From an uncultured Clostridium sp. (lineage in GTDB: Bacteria > Bacillota > Clostridia > Lachnospirales > Lachnospiraceae), in contig UQMJ01000001.1 in the NCBI GenBank assembly GCA_900542035.1, positions 221,660 through 285,659 on the forward strand: 64,000 nt of DNA. Reading direction: 5' to 3'. The position numbers and the translations under genes are program-made. This document shows positions 8,865 through 17,302 of the stretch, piece by piece. Within the stretch, counting starts at the first letter, position 1, and the number at the start of each line of letters is the position of its first letter. The notes under the pieces are model-generated. The model worked only from the letters and a program-made list of their open reading frames with translations, was not told the origin of the DNA and did not search any database.

Positions 8865-9695
8865 ATGACAGAGATAAAAAAGATTACGGATTTTGACGCG
8901 CCGGAACTGGATCTGTACGCCCGCCTTTCCGAAAGCCAGCTTCGCCATTACTATGAGCCGGATCTGGGGCTCTTTCTGGCAGAAAGCCCTAAGGTAATTG
9001 AACGGGCGTTAGACGCCGGATATGAGCCGGTGTCCCTTCTGGTGGAAACCAGACAGATTGAAGGAGAGGCAAAAGACGTGATTGCCAGATGCAGCGGCGT
9101 TCCCGTCTATACGGCAGAATTTGAGGTGCTGACAAAGCTGACTGGCTTTCAGCTGACCCGCGGCCTTTTGTGCGCCATGCGCCGCCGCAGGCTTTACGAC
9201 GTCAAGAGCCTGTGCGAAGGCGCGTCCAGGATTGCTGTCCTTGAAAATGTGATGAATCCTACCAATGTAGGCGCCATTTTCCGGTCAGCCGCCGCTTTAA
9301 ATATGGACGCAGTGCTGCTGACGCCTGGGTGCAGCGATCCGCTGTACCGGAGAGCCAGCAGAGTCAGTATGGGGACCGTATTCCAGATCCCCTGGACCTA
9401 TTTTGACGAAAAGGAAAGCCCATGGCCGGACCTGGGACTTTCTGAGTTAAAAAAGCTGGGATTTGTGACGGCAGCGATGGCGTTAAGAGACGATTCCGTA
9501 TCCATTGCCGATCCGGTCCTTCAAAAAGCAGAAAAGCTGGCGGTAATTTTAGGAACAGAGGGAGAGGGCCTATGCGATACTGTCATTGCGGACAGCGATT
9601 ATACAGTCCGGATTCCCATGGCCCACGGAGTGGATTCCCTTAATGTAGCCGCTGCATCGGCAGTGGCCTTTTGGGAGCTGGGACGGAACCGATAG
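8865..9695 (+). CDS. TrmH/SpoU family RNA 2'-O-methyltransferase
   Basis: A 276-residue SPOUT methyltransferase that transfers methyl from S-adenosylmethionine to a ribose 2'-OH in tRNA or rRNA. The three family motifs are present: NPTNVGAIFRSAAAL (motif 1), LGTEGEGL (motif 2) and IPMAHGVDSLNVAAASAVAF (motif 3), which form the trefoil knot and its arginine and asparagine. The N-terminal 100 residues resemble the substrate-binding domain of RlmB/TsnR-type enzymes. The target nucleotide cannot be assigned. GGAGG lies 12-13 bases before the ATG. Confidence 0.9.
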   Translation: MTEIKKITDFDAPELDLYARLSESQLRHYYEPDLGLFLAESPKVIERALDAGYEPVSLLVETRQIEGEAKDVIARCSGVPVYTAEFEVLTKLTGFQLTRGLLCAMRRRRLYDVKSLCEGASRIAVLENVMNPTNVGAIFRSAAALNMDAVLLTPGCSDPLYRRASRVSMGTVFQIPWTYFDEKESPWPDLGLSELKKLGFVTAAMALRDDSVSIADPVLQKAEKLAVILGTEGEGLCDTVIADSDYTVRIPMAHGVDSLNVAAASAVAFWELGRNR

Positions 9696-9701
9696 AGGCG
9701 T

Positions 9702-10241
9702 CTAGCGTAAGATCTGGCGGATTAGCTGATACTGGCAGGAAGCCAGTTCTTTGCTGGGAAGCTTATAATTGCTTTTGATCCACTGAAGGGTCATCAGGGT
9801 CAGTCCTCCAATATAAAAAGAAGAAACCAGTTCGGCAGGGCAGGGAAGTACGGTACCCTGCCGTTCCTCTTCTTTCAGCCATTCCATGAAATACCGGTGG
9901 AAAAACTGGTAGAAAATACTGCCCATTTTATCATTAAACCCTTCTGAAAAAACATGGTAAAAAAACCGGCTCTCCTTCTGGATGGATTCGAGAAGGACGA
10001 AAAGAGCTTCCTGAGGGGAACGTTTCTGCATAAAGTAGTCAAATTCTTCGGCCCGCTCTTTTAAGCAGCAGGCAAGCAGCTCGTATTTATCTTCAAAATT
10101 GGCATAAAAAGCAGAACGGCTGACAGAAGCGTGGCTGCATAAATCATAAACCGATATTTTAGCAAAAGAGCGCTTTTGCAGTAGATCCAGCAAAGAAGCT
10201 TTCAGGGCGTCTTTGGCAGAACATTTTTTGGAATTCTCCAT
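9702..10241 (-). CDS. TetR/AcrR family transcriptional regulator
   Basis: A 179-residue TetR-type repressor. The N-terminal helix-turn-helix is clear: an Ala-Lys-Ile-Ser-Val-Tyr-Asp-Leu-Cys segment followed by SVSRSAFYANFEDKYELL. The C-terminal ligand domain resembles the TetR_C_11 type. It is divergent from the degV gene across a 200-base gap and convergent with the methyltransferase. Its target is not evident; the EamA transporter downstream of degV is one candidate, by neighbourhood only. Confidence 0.88.
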   Translation of the reverse strand: MENSKKCSAKDALKASLLDLLQKRSFAKISVYDLCSHASVSRSAFYANFEDKYELLACCLKERAEEFDYFMQKRSPQEALFVLLESIQKESRFFYHVFSEGFNDKMGSIFYQFFHRYFMEWLKEEERQGTVLPCPAELVSSFYIGGLTLMTLQWIKSNYKLPSKELASCQYQLIRQILR

Positions 10242-10363
10242 GATTGTAAATTCTCCTTTATTATAGAAAACAATGCGTATTTAGCTTATCCTATGAAAGA
10301 ACAGTTTGCAAGATGGGAAGTATAAACTTTTTATTAAAGTGGACAAAAAGGGAAACCTGTACA

Positions 10364-10392
10364 TTGAATTTGTATCAAAACCAGGGTAAAGT
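10364..10392 (+). promoter_or_regulatory. Sigma-A promoter for degV
   Basis: TTGAAT at 10364-10369 and TAAAGT at 10387-10392, separated by 17 bases, about 50 bases before the degV start. Confidence 0.65.
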
Positions 10393-10442
10393 AAAAAAGA
10401 TAGTACGCCATCCGACTGGCATGAGATACAAAGGAGAAGATT

Positions 10443-11306
10443 ATGATTCAGATTATTACAGATTCCGCATCTGATATTACAACAAAAGAAGCTGAGGAGA
10501 TGGGAATCCAGATTGTACCTTTGCGGATTCAGTTTGAAGACGGGGAATGCCCACAGGAAACGGAACAGGATTTCCTTACTTTTTATAAAAGACTGGAACA
10601 AGCAGACCAGCTTCCTAAGACCAGCCAGCCGTCGCCCCAGGCTTATCTGGAGTATTTTGAAGCTGCAAAAGAAGCAGGGGATGACGTGCTGGTCATTACC
10701 CTTTCCAGCGGACTAAGCGGAACCATCGGAGCGGCCCGTACCGCAAAGGACATCAGCGAATACGACAGAGTCTTTCTTGTGGATTCCAGACTGGCAATTC
10801 TGGCCCAGCGTATGCTGGTGGAATATGCAGTAAAGCTGAGAGCCCAGCAGATGCCGGTGGAAGAGATTGTGAAAAAACTGGAAGAGATACGGGATCAGAT
10901 TACTGTATGCGGAATGCTGGATACCTTAACCTATTTGAAAAAGGGAGGAAGAATTCCGGCTGCCCTGGCCGTTATTGGCAATGTAATCGGAATTAAGCCG
11001 GTTATTATTCTGGAAGATAAGATTTTAAAGCCGATTGCAAAGGTCAGAGGAAGAAGCGCAGGAAAAAAGAAGCTGCATGAAAAATTAGAAGAACGGGGAG
11101 CTAATCCGGATTTCCCAGTCTATTTCGGATTTACATCCAGTCGGGAAATCGGCGAAGAGTTTATGAAGGAAACGGTGGAAAAGTACCATCTGAAAAACGC
11201 CCGTCTCTATCCGGTTGGCGGAGTAATCGGAACCCATGTAGGAACAAACTGTATGGCGATTTGCTTTGTGAACCAGAAAGAGAGAGAAGTTTTATGTGAA
11301 GATTGA
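10443..11306 (+). CDS. DegV family fatty-acid-binding protein
   Basis: A 287-residue DegV-fold protein. The family N-terminus (IQIITDSASDITTKEAEE), the fatty-acid-carboxylate-binding segment VITLSSGLSGTIGAARTA and the late LYPVGGVIGTHVGTNC are all present. DegV/FakB proteins bind fatty acids and in some Firmicutes present them to the kinase FakA; no kinase is in this window. AAAGGAG precedes the ATG. The stop codon lies 24 bases before the EamA gene, suggesting one transcript. Confidence 0.92.
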   Translation: MIQIITDSASDITTKEAEEMGIQIVPLRIQFEDGECPQETEQDFLTFYKRLEQADQLPKTSQPSPQAYLEYFEAAKEAGDDVLVITLSSGLSGTIGAARTAKDISEYDRVFLVDSRLAILAQRMLVEYAVKLRAQQMPVEEIVKKLEEIRDQITVCGMLDTLTYLKKGGRIPAALAVIGNVIGIKPVIILEDKILKPIAKVRGRSAGKKKLHEKLEERGANPDFPVYFGFTSSREIGEEFMKETVEKYHLKNARLYPVGGVIGTHVGTNCMAICFVNQKEREVLCED

Positions 11307-11329
11307 CAGAAACAGAAGAGGTAGCGATT

Positions 11330-12286
11330 ATGCCAGCCAGCACAAAGAAACCGATTGATTTTACAAGTATGAAAACCGTCCTGCTTCTGGCGGGAATCTG
11401 CTGCTTTTTGTGGGGAAGCGCGACGCCGGCTATCAAGATCGGATACCAGCTGTTCCAGATTGAGAGCAGGGATATCAGTTCGATTCTGCTGTTTGCAGGA
11501 GTCCGGTTTTTAACAGCGGGAGTCCTGGTTGTTTTGTATCACAGCATTACCAGCAGGAAGCTGATTCTGCCTCCAAAAGAAGCGGCAGTTCCGATTGTGG
11601 GTCTGGCGATGAACCAGACGGTACTCCAGTATTTCTTTTTCTATGTGGGATTATCCAGGGTAAGCGGCGTCCATGGAGCCATTATTACGGGAACCAATGT
11701 ATTTATTTCGATTTTGTTTGCCTGCCTGGTGTTCCGGTATGAAAAGATGACGATCCGGAAATTATCCGGCTGTCTTCTGGGATTTGCAGGGATTGTCATT
11801 ATGAACCTTTCCGGTTTTGGACTTTCCTTTGAGGTCTCGTTTGCAGGAGAAGGATTTGTGCTGCTGGCCCAGGTATTTTATGCAGTCTCAGGGGCTCTGA
11901 TGAAAAAATATTCCAGGCAGTATGATGTGGTCATGCTTTCTGGCTATCAGTTTATGCTGGGCGGAGTGATACTCAGCATTATCGGCAGCCTTGGCGGCGG
12001 AACGCTGGCGGGAACGGCCGGATTTGGAGGCGTCCTGCTTCTTTGTTATATGGGGTTTCTTTCCGCCGCTGCCTATACCATCTGGGGAATGCTTCTAAAA
12101 TATAATCCAATGAGCAAAGTGACGATTTTTGGATTTATGACGCCGATGTTTGGAGTGCTGTTGTCAGCGGCAGTCCTTGGAGAAACTGGACAGGCTCTGT
12201 CTTTGCAGGCTTTGGCAGCATTAATTTTAGTCTGCCTGGGAATCTATGTGGTAAATGGCGGAAAAATAAAACGGTCTGGGGTTTGA
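11330..12286 (+). CDS. EamA/DMT family transporter
   Basis: A 318-residue drug/metabolite transporter with ten hydrophobic helices in two EamA repeats (about residues 20-150 and 165-310). GICCFLWGSATPAIKIGY opens the first repeat and a SAAAYTIWGMLLKYNP stretch marks the second. Members export amino acids, nucleotides or drugs; the substrate is not predictable. The ATG at 11330 with AGAGG eight bases upstream is preferred to a TTG at 11303 that would overlap degV. The promoter of the next gene lies across its stop codon. Confidence 0.85.
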   Translation: MPASTKKPIDFTSMKTVLLLAGICCFLWGSATPAIKIGYQLFQIESRDISSILLFAGVRFLTAGVLVVLYHSITSRKLILPPKEAAVPIVGLAMNQTVLQYFFFYVGLSRVSGVHGAIITGTNVFISILFACLVFRYEKMTIRKLSGCLLGFAGIVIMNLSGFGLSFEVSFAGEGFVLLAQVFYAVSGALMKKYSRQYDVVMLSGYQFMLGGVILSIIGSLGGGTLAGTAGFGGVLLLCYMGFLSAAAYTIWGMLLKYNPMSKVTIFGFMTPMFGVLLSAAVLGETGQALSLQALAALILVCLGIYVVNGGKIKRSGV

Positions 12287-12311
12287 CTTTTTCCAAGACA
12301 ATTTGTACAAT
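12283..12311 (+). promoter_or_regulatory. Sigma-A promoter for the EIIA gene
   Basis: TTGACT at 12283-12288 and TACAAT at 12306-12311 with a 17-base spacer; the -35 box overlaps the stop codon of the EamA gene. Confidence 0.8.
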
Positions 12312-12386
12312 AGAGACAAGAGTTCAAAGCAGCTTATTTCAAAACAGTATCAGGGCAGCCGCAGATACTGGGAAGAGGAGTAGAAG

Positions 12387-12902
12387 ATGGGATTTTTTGG
12401 AAATCTTTTTGGAAAAGGAAAAAAAGAGGAATCAGGAAAGATTACCTGCAAGGATAAGACAATTTACAGTCCATTGGCTGGAACCGTAATTCCCTTAGCA
12501 GAGGTAGAGGATCCGGTATTTTCCCAGGGAATGATGGGACTTGGAGTAGGTATTATTCCAGCGGAAGGGAAGTTATATGCTCCGGCAGACGGCACCGTAG
12601 CAGCCGTATTTCCTACCGGTCACGCAGTAGGCATGGAGACCGAGGACGGCATGGAACTTCTGCTTCACATCGGGATCGACACAGTCGAGATGAAGGGAAA
12701 AGGCTTTAAGGCCGTAGTTGCACAGGGTGCAAAGGTAAAAGCAGGAGATTTGCTGGTTGAATTTGAGCCAGAGGTAATCAAAGCAGCAGGCTATAAGGAT
12801 ACGACAATGGTCCTGGTATCCAACGCAGCAATGATGGGCGAGATGTCCGATCCGGTATTGGGAGCAGTAAAGCCATTAGATGAACTTTTCTCCTTCCACT
12901 AA
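12387..12902 (+). CDS. crr: PTS glucose-type EIIA component
   Basis: A 171-residue stand-alone EIIA of the glucose superfamily. The phosphorylated histidine lies in LLLHIGIDTVEMKGKGF, preceded by the metal/histidine-pair segment TGHAVGMETEDG and followed by VAQGAKVKAGDLLVEF. It accepts phosphate from HPr and passes it to EIIB domains. This matters here because the PTS permease at 21663 has no EIIA domain, so this protein is a candidate partner. It has its own promoter and terminator. GAAGAGGAG precedes the ATG. Confidence 0.92.
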   Translation: MGFFGNLFGKGKKEESGKITCKDKTIYSPLAGTVIPLAEVEDPVFSQGMMGLGVGIIPAEGKLYAPADGTVAAVFPTGHAVGMETEDGMELLLHIGIDTVEMKGKGFKAVVAQGAKVKAGDLLVEFEPEVIKAAGYKDTTMVLVSNAAMMGEMSDPVLGAVKPLDELFSFH

Positions 12903-12937
12903 TGACCGAGAAGGAAATTTAGACAGAACAGAAAATT

Positions 12938-12981
12938 AGGGATGCAGAAAATGAGAGCTTCATTTTTGTGCGTCCCTTTTT
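12938..12981 (+). terminator. Intrinsic terminator after EIIA
   Basis: Stem of AGGGATGCAGAAAATGA paired with TCATTTTTGTGCGTCCC (a few mismatches), loop GAGCT, then TTTTT. Confidence 0.85.
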
Positions 12982-13014
12982 ATATCCAAAAACGATAAGG
13001 GGAGGGAATTGCTG

Positions 13015-13680
13015 ATGAAGTTTGTATGCCAAATCTGCGGTTACATTTATGACGAGGCAAAAGAGAATCTGGCGTTTGACCAGCTGCCGGATTCCTGGGT
13101 ATGCCCGCTGTGCAAGGCCGCAAAGTCTGCATTTGCTGCAGAAGGAAAGGAAGAAAACGACAGGAAAGAAGGAGAAAAAGAGCCGGTACAGCAGGAAGAG
13201 ATTCTGACAGATCCGGAATACCAGGAACTGTCTTTTGGAGAACTGTCTATTCTCTGCTCCAATCTGGCAAAGGGATGCGAAAAACAGTACCAGTTTGAGG
13301 AAAAGGAACAGTTTTTAAAGCTGTCGGAATATTTTTACAGACTGGAACCTAAACCGGAACGGGCTGACAGGAAGGCGCTTGCAGAGCTTGTGACAAAAAA
13401 TCTGGAAGAGCAGTATCCCAGGCTTTCTGAAGCAGCCAGAGAGCAGGCTGACAGGGGAACCCTTCGGATCTGTACCTGGGGAGAAAAGGTTACCAGAATT
13501 GCCGATATGCTGATAAAACGCTATGAAAAAGAGGGAGACGCGTTTTTAAGGGGAACCAATGTGTGGGTCTGCACAATCTGCGGATTTATTTACATAGGAA
13601 AAGAAGCGCCTGAGCTTTGTCCGGTCTGCAAGGTTCCGGACTGGAAATTCGAAAAGATAGAGGGGAGGGCTTCCAGATGA
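13015..13680 (+). CDS. Double-rubredoxin protein with rubrerythrin-like helical core
   Basis: A 221-residue protein with a rubredoxin-like iron site at each end. The N-terminal site is FVCQICGYIYDEA with WVCPLCKA (about residues 4-43). The C-terminal one is WVCTICGFIYIGKEAPELCP then VCK (about 182-206). Between them is a helical region starting at LSFGELSILCSNLAKGCEKQ that recalls rubrerythrin-like proteins but lacks the paired ExxH iron ligands. Its role is probably electron transfer or peroxide/oxygen defence in an anaerobe, by inference. The ATG with AGGGGAGGG upstream is preferred to a TTG six bases earlier. The stop overlaps the next start by four bases. Confidence 0.8.
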   Translation: MKFVCQICGYIYDEAKENLAFDQLPDSWVCPLCKAAKSAFAAEGKEENDRKEGEKEPVQQEEILTDPEYQELSFGELSILCSNLAKGCEKQYQFEEKEQFLKLSEYFYRLEPKPERADRKALAELVTKNLEEQYPRLSEAAREQADRGTLRICTWGEKVTRIADMLIKRYEKEGDAFLRGTNVWVCTICGFIYIGKEAPELCPVCKVPDWKFEKIEGRASR

Positions 13681-14174
13681 AAGAATTTGCATACCGTAAT
13701 TTAAGATTGTGTACCAAGGACTGTATCTGCCTGTATGTCTGCCCCACAGGAGCTTCCGACACGGAGAACAGCATCATTGACAGGGAAAAATGTATCGGGT
13801 GCGGCGCCTGTGCAAAGGCCTGCCCCAGCAAAGCCATCAGTATGGTGCCTACCGGATATCCACCTCAGCAGAAAAAGGACGAGAGAGTGACGGCTCTTGC
13901 CAACCAGTTAATCAAAAGTAAGTCAGAGCAGGAAAAGCTGGCGGAAAAAATTGCAGCAGATGCGGAGTCGGACGGCCTGTACCGTCTGGCGCTGGCCCTT
14001 GCAAAGTCCAGCCGCCTGGCAGCAGAAGATATCAGCAGGGAGTCCGGCTATATGCTTCCCCAGAGCAAAAATACCCATGACAGATTAAAGGAGTGGCTGG
14101 AGCATCCTGCTTCCGGTGATTTCCCAAGAGAAGCGGCACAGAAGCTGCTGGATCACATCAAATGCAATGAATAA
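13677..14174 (+). CDS. 4Fe-4S ferredoxin-type protein with helical C-terminal domain
   Basis: A 165-residue protein with ferredoxin-like cysteines: LCTKDCICLYVCPTGA at about residues 10-25 and KCIGCGACAKACPSKAI at about 38-54, enough for two [4Fe-4S] clusters, although the first motif has unusual spacing. From about residue 65 it is helical and ends in a segment rich in Ala, Glu and Lys. It overlaps the double-rubredoxin gene by ATGA, so the two are coupled and probably form an electron-transfer pair, rubredoxin to ferredoxin or the reverse. No catalytic domain is present in either. Confidence 0.82.
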   Translation: MKEFAYRNLRLCTKDCICLYVCPTGASDTENSIIDREKCIGCGACAKACPSKAISMVPTGYPPQQKKDERVTALANQLIKSKSEQEKLAEKIAADAESDGLYRLALALAKSSRLAAEDISRESGYMLPQSKNTHDRLKEWLEHPASGDFPREAAQKLLDHIKCNE

Positions 14175-14196
14175 AGGAAGTAAATAAAACTGGAAA

Positions 14197-14253
14197 ATTT
14201 TTAGTAAATTTTTAGTAAATATTGTTGAAACAATGCCCGCACAATGGTACAAT
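14197..14253 (+). promoter_or_regulatory. LacI-gene promoter with tandem 11-bp repeats
   Basis: TTGAAA at 14225-14230 and TACAAT at 14248-14253 with 17 bases between. Just upstream, ATTTTTAGTAA occurs twice in tandem (14197-14207 and 14208-14218), one helical turn apart, in the position of a UP element or an operator. Confidence 0.7.
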
Positions 14254-14282
14254 GTGGTTGAAAGCAGAAAGGGGGTCGGCCC

Positions 14283-15269
14283 ATGGCGACGATCAGAGAC
14301 GTGGCAAGACTGGCAGGAGTATCTCAGGCAACGGTGTCCCGCATTTTAAATAAAGATGAGACAATTTCTGTGACGCCGGAAGTGAGGCTGCGGATTTTTC
14401 AGGCAGCCAGTCAGTTAAACTACGTTCCGCCCAGACAAAGAAGGGCGGCAAATGCAAAGAAAAAGTTGGTGATCGGCGTGGCGGACTGGCAGATTATCCG
14501 GCCAGACAGACCGAATGTCAGGCTTCATTCCCTGGATCTACTGGTACGGGCAGCGAATGATAAATATGAGACGGAATTTACCCGTCTGGTTTATGGAATG
14601 CCTCAGGCCGTAGATGGAATCATTGCATTCGGAGTATTCCAGCCGGAAGAAATTGCTTTTTTGCACAGCCTTTCTTACGCGATTGTGTTTGTCAACTCCG
14701 AGCAGAGAAATTACGAAAACGATCAGGTACAGGTTGATTACCAGCGGGGACTGGAGGAAATCGTTTCCTATCTTCTGGACAGAAAACACTATGCCAGCGT
14801 TGGCTATATCGGCGGGATTTATGAAGATCCCCAGGAACACAGAAGGATTGGCGGCAAAAGACTTCAGAGCTTAAAAGATATTTTGTCAAAACGGGGGCAG
14901 TATCAGCCGTCGCTGTTCCATGTAGGAACGATCAGCAGGGAAAGCGGTTTTGAACTGGCTTTGGAAGCGAGCCGGTCAGGGACTCTGGCAAAAGCAGTGA
15001 TTTTAGGAAATGATGAAGTGGCAGAGGGAGCAATGGAAGCATTTGAAGAATTAAACCTTCAGATTCCAAAAGACGTAGCAGTCGTCATGTATCAGGATAT
15101 TCAGACCATGGAAAGTAAATGGCCAGGCAGTACCTGCATTGAGATGTATCCCGATTACGTATGGGAAAATGCTTTGGAAATGCTGTTTGGACGAATTGAA
15201 AAAACACGGCTGAATCAACCGGTTACCATTATGATTCCAGCGGGGATCCGGATTGGCGATACCGCATAA
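14283..15269 (+). CDS. LacI/GalR family transcriptional regulator
   Basis: A 328-residue LacI-family regulator. The N-terminal helix-turn-helix and hinge are textbook: MATIRDVARLAGVSQATVSR followed by ILNKDETISVTPEVRLRI. The effector domain (about residues 60-328) has the periplasmic-binding-protein fold, with VDGIIAFGVFQPEEI and AVILGNDEVAEGAMEAFEEL. It resembles the EbgR branch. It stands 73 bases upstream of a phosphonate-type ABC importer in the same orientation, so it probably controls that operon. Sugar-type effectors are usual for the family, which is a point against a simple phosphonate ligand. Confidence 0.92.
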   Translation: MATIRDVARLAGVSQATVSRILNKDETISVTPEVRLRIFQAASQLNYVPPRQRRAANAKKKLVIGVADWQIIRPDRPNVRLHSLDLLVRAANDKYETEFTRLVYGMPQAVDGIIAFGVFQPEEIAFLHSLSYAIVFVNSEQRNYENDQVQVDYQRGLEEIVSYLLDRKHYASVGYIGGIYEDPQEHRRIGGKRLQSLKDILSKRGQYQPSLFHVGTISRESGFELALEASRSGTLAKAVILGNDEVAEGAMEAFEELNLQIPKDVAVVMYQDIQTMESKWPGSTCIEMYPDYVWENALEMLFGRIEKTRLNQPVTIMIPAGIRIGDTA

Positions 15270-15342
15270 AAGCAGCTGTAAAGTCTGATTTGAAAAGGAC
15301 TTTTCAGATAGATTCACCATTTATGATGAGGAGGATTTTTAA

Positions 15343-16461
15343 ATGAAAAAAACAGTTTCTTTTTTACTGGCAGGCGCAATGTGTGCAGGACTTTTAGCTG
15401 GATGCGGTTCCAAACCGGCAGAGACCACAGCTGCTGCAGACACGACCGCTGCTGCGGAAACCACAGCCGCTGAAAAAGCAGATGCAGAAACTACAGAGGC
15501 TGCTGCAGAGACGAAGGAAATTGAAAAATTAAGCATTGCCTTCGTTCCATCCAGAGAGCCAAGCGAGATTATTACTGCGACGGCTCCATTAAAGGAAATG
15601 CTGACCAAAGAGCTGGCAGGACTTGGCTATGATGTAAAGAATATCGATATCACAGTCGGCACCAGCTACGAGGCAGTCGGCGAGGCGCTTTCTGCAGGAA
15701 CTGCTGACGTAGGCCTGATTCCAGGCGGTACTTATGTCCTGTATGACGACGGCTGCGATGTCCTGCTGACCGCTACCAGAGATGGCCTTTCCATTGACTC
15801 TGACAGTGCAAAGGACTGGAATGACCAGGCTCCTACCCAGGCAACTGAAAACCAGGTAACCAGCTACCGCGCACTGATCATTGCAGGTCCTTCTGAAAAG
15901 GGCAAGGCAGTGGCAGAAAAGATAAATGCAGGCGAAGAACTTACCTGGGAAGATATTGACGGCTTAAACTGGAGCGTAATGGGATCGTCTTCTCCGGCAG
16001 GTTATATCTATCCATCTCTGTGGCTGCAGGAAAACTTTGAGAAGAACATTACCGATTTATCTCACGCAGTACAGTCTGATTCCTACGGCAGTGCATTTGC
16101 ACGTCTGGCTTCCGGACAGATTGACGTTCTCTGCACCTACGCAGACGCACGCCGCGACTATGAAGACGAGTGGACCGGCGAATACGCAATGACCAATACC
16201 ATCTGGGATGACACTGCGGTAATCGGCGTTACTCCGGCTATCTACAACGATACTATCAGCGTAAGCAAGACTTCTCCAGTGATGGACGACGACTTTAAGG
16301 CAGCTCTTTCTGAGGCATTTATCAACATCGGCAACACAGAAGAGGGCAAAGAGGTAATTGCAATCTACAGCCACAACGGTTATCAGCCGGCAAAAGCAGA
16401 AGATTACGATTCTGAGCGCGCTGCCCAGAAGATGATTCAGGAAATGAATTCTGCTTCATAA
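15343..16461 (+). CDS. phnD: Phosphonate-type ABC transporter substrate-binding lipoprotein
   Basis: A 372-residue PhnD-family binding protein. A signal peptide ends in the lipobox LLAGCG, followed by a low-complexity Ala/Thr/Glu linker (residues about 25-62) that tethers the domain to the membrane. The PhnD core is seen in LSIAFVPSREPSEI, an AVGEALSAGTADVGLIPGGT segment, and SSSPAGYIYPSLWLQEN, where the SSP-type loop binds the phosphate-like group. The ligand could be a phosphonate, phosphite or a phosphate ester; the nucleotidase at the end of the operon favours an ester (inference). AGGAGG precedes the ATG. Confidence 0.9.
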   Translation: MKKTVSFLLAGAMCAGLLAGCGSKPAETTAAADTTAAAETTAAEKADAETTEAAAETKEIEKLSIAFVPSREPSEIITATAPLKEMLTKELAGLGYDVKNIDITVGTSYEAVGEALSAGTADVGLIPGGTYVLYDDGCDVLLTATRDGLSIDSDSAKDWNDQAPTQATENQVTSYRALIIAGPSEKGKAVAEKINAGEELTWEDIDGLNWSVMGSSSPAGYIYPSLWLQENFEKNITDLSHAVQSDSYGSAFARLASGQIDVLCTYADARRDYEDEWTGEYAMTNTIWDDTAVIGVTPAIYNDTISVSKTSPVMDDDFKAALSEAFINIGNTEEGKEVIAIYSHNGYQPAKAEDYDSERAAQKMIQEMNSAS

Positions 16462-16484
16462 AGAATAAGAAACACGAGCACAAG

Positions 16485-16520
16485 GAGGGTGCTGCCAGGC
16501 GACTGCAGCGCCCTCTTTTT
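16485..16520 (+). terminator. Intercistronic hairpin between phnD and phnC
   Basis: Ten-base stem GAGGGTGCTG / CAGCGCCCTC (one G.T pair) followed by TTTTT. It lies between the binding-protein gene and the ATPase gene of one operon, where a leaky terminator or 3'-stabilising hairpin would let the binding protein be made in excess. Confidence 0.85.
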
Positions 16521-16554
16521 CAAAATGCGAGACTGTTAAAATACGAGGTATGAG

Positions 16555-17301
16555 ATGATTGAATTCAAGAACGTAAGCAAAAAATATCCCAATGGATTTG
16601 AAGCTCTGAAACATATAAATCTTACCATTGACCAGGGAGAATTTGTGGCGATTATTGGTTTGTCCGGCGCTGGAAAATCGACTCTGATCCGCACCATTAA
16701 CCGTATGCACGATATTACGGACGGAACCCTGACTGTAGACGGCACTGACGTAATGAAGCTTTCCGGAAAGTCCCTGCGTTCCTTCCGCCGCCGCATTGGT
16801 ATGATTTTCCAGTCCTTTAACCTGATTACCAGGACAACCGTAATTAAGAATGTATTGACGGCATTTGTTCCGGATCTTCCTGGATGGAGGGCTTTTTTCG
16901 GTATTTTCAATAAAGAGGAAAAAATGGCCGCCCTGGAGGCCTTGGATAAAGTGGGAATTCTGGATAAGGCATTTGTCCGTGCAGACCAGCTTTCCGGCGG
17001 ACAGCAGCAGAGAGTGGCCCTGGCCAGAACTCTGGCTCAGAATCCCCAGATTATTCTGGCTGACGAACCGGTAGCATCCCTGGATCCGGTAACGGCAAAA
17101 CAGGTTATGGATGATTTCCTGCGGATTAATCGGGATATGAAGATTACGGTTCTTATTAATATTCATCATGTGGATCTGGCGCTTCAGTATGCCACAAGAG
17201 TGATTGGAATCAGAGCCGGAGAAATTGTATACGATGGAGCGGCAAAGGATGTGGATCAGGAAGTATTAGACTCTATCTACCAGGGAAGACAGGAGGGATA
17301 A
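16555..17301 (+). CDS. phnC: Phosphonate-type ABC transporter ATP-binding protein
   Basis: A 248-residue ABC ATPase. Walker A is GLSGAGKSTL, the signature is LSGGQQQRVALARTL, and Walker B is PQIILADEPVASLDP. The PhnC group is indicated by VIKNVLTAFVPDLPGWRAFF, a region typical of phosphonate ATPases. It powers the importer with the two PhnE permeases; the next gene starts two bases after its stop. The start is ATG with a GAGGTATGAG upstream, a modest site that fits expression below that of phnD. Confidence 0.94.
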   Translation: MIEFKNVSKKYPNGFEALKHINLTIDQGEFVAIIGLSGAGKSTLIRTINRMHDITDGTLTVDGTDVMKLSGKSLRSFRRRIGMIFQSFNLITRTTVIKNVLTAFVPDLPGWRAFFGIFNKEEKMAALEALDKVGILDKAFVRADQLSGGQQQRVALARTLAQNPQIILADEPVASLDPVTAKQVMDDFLRINRDMKITVLINIHHVDLALQYATRVIGIRAGEIVYDGAAKDVDQEVLDSIYQGRQEG

Positions 17302-17302
17302 T

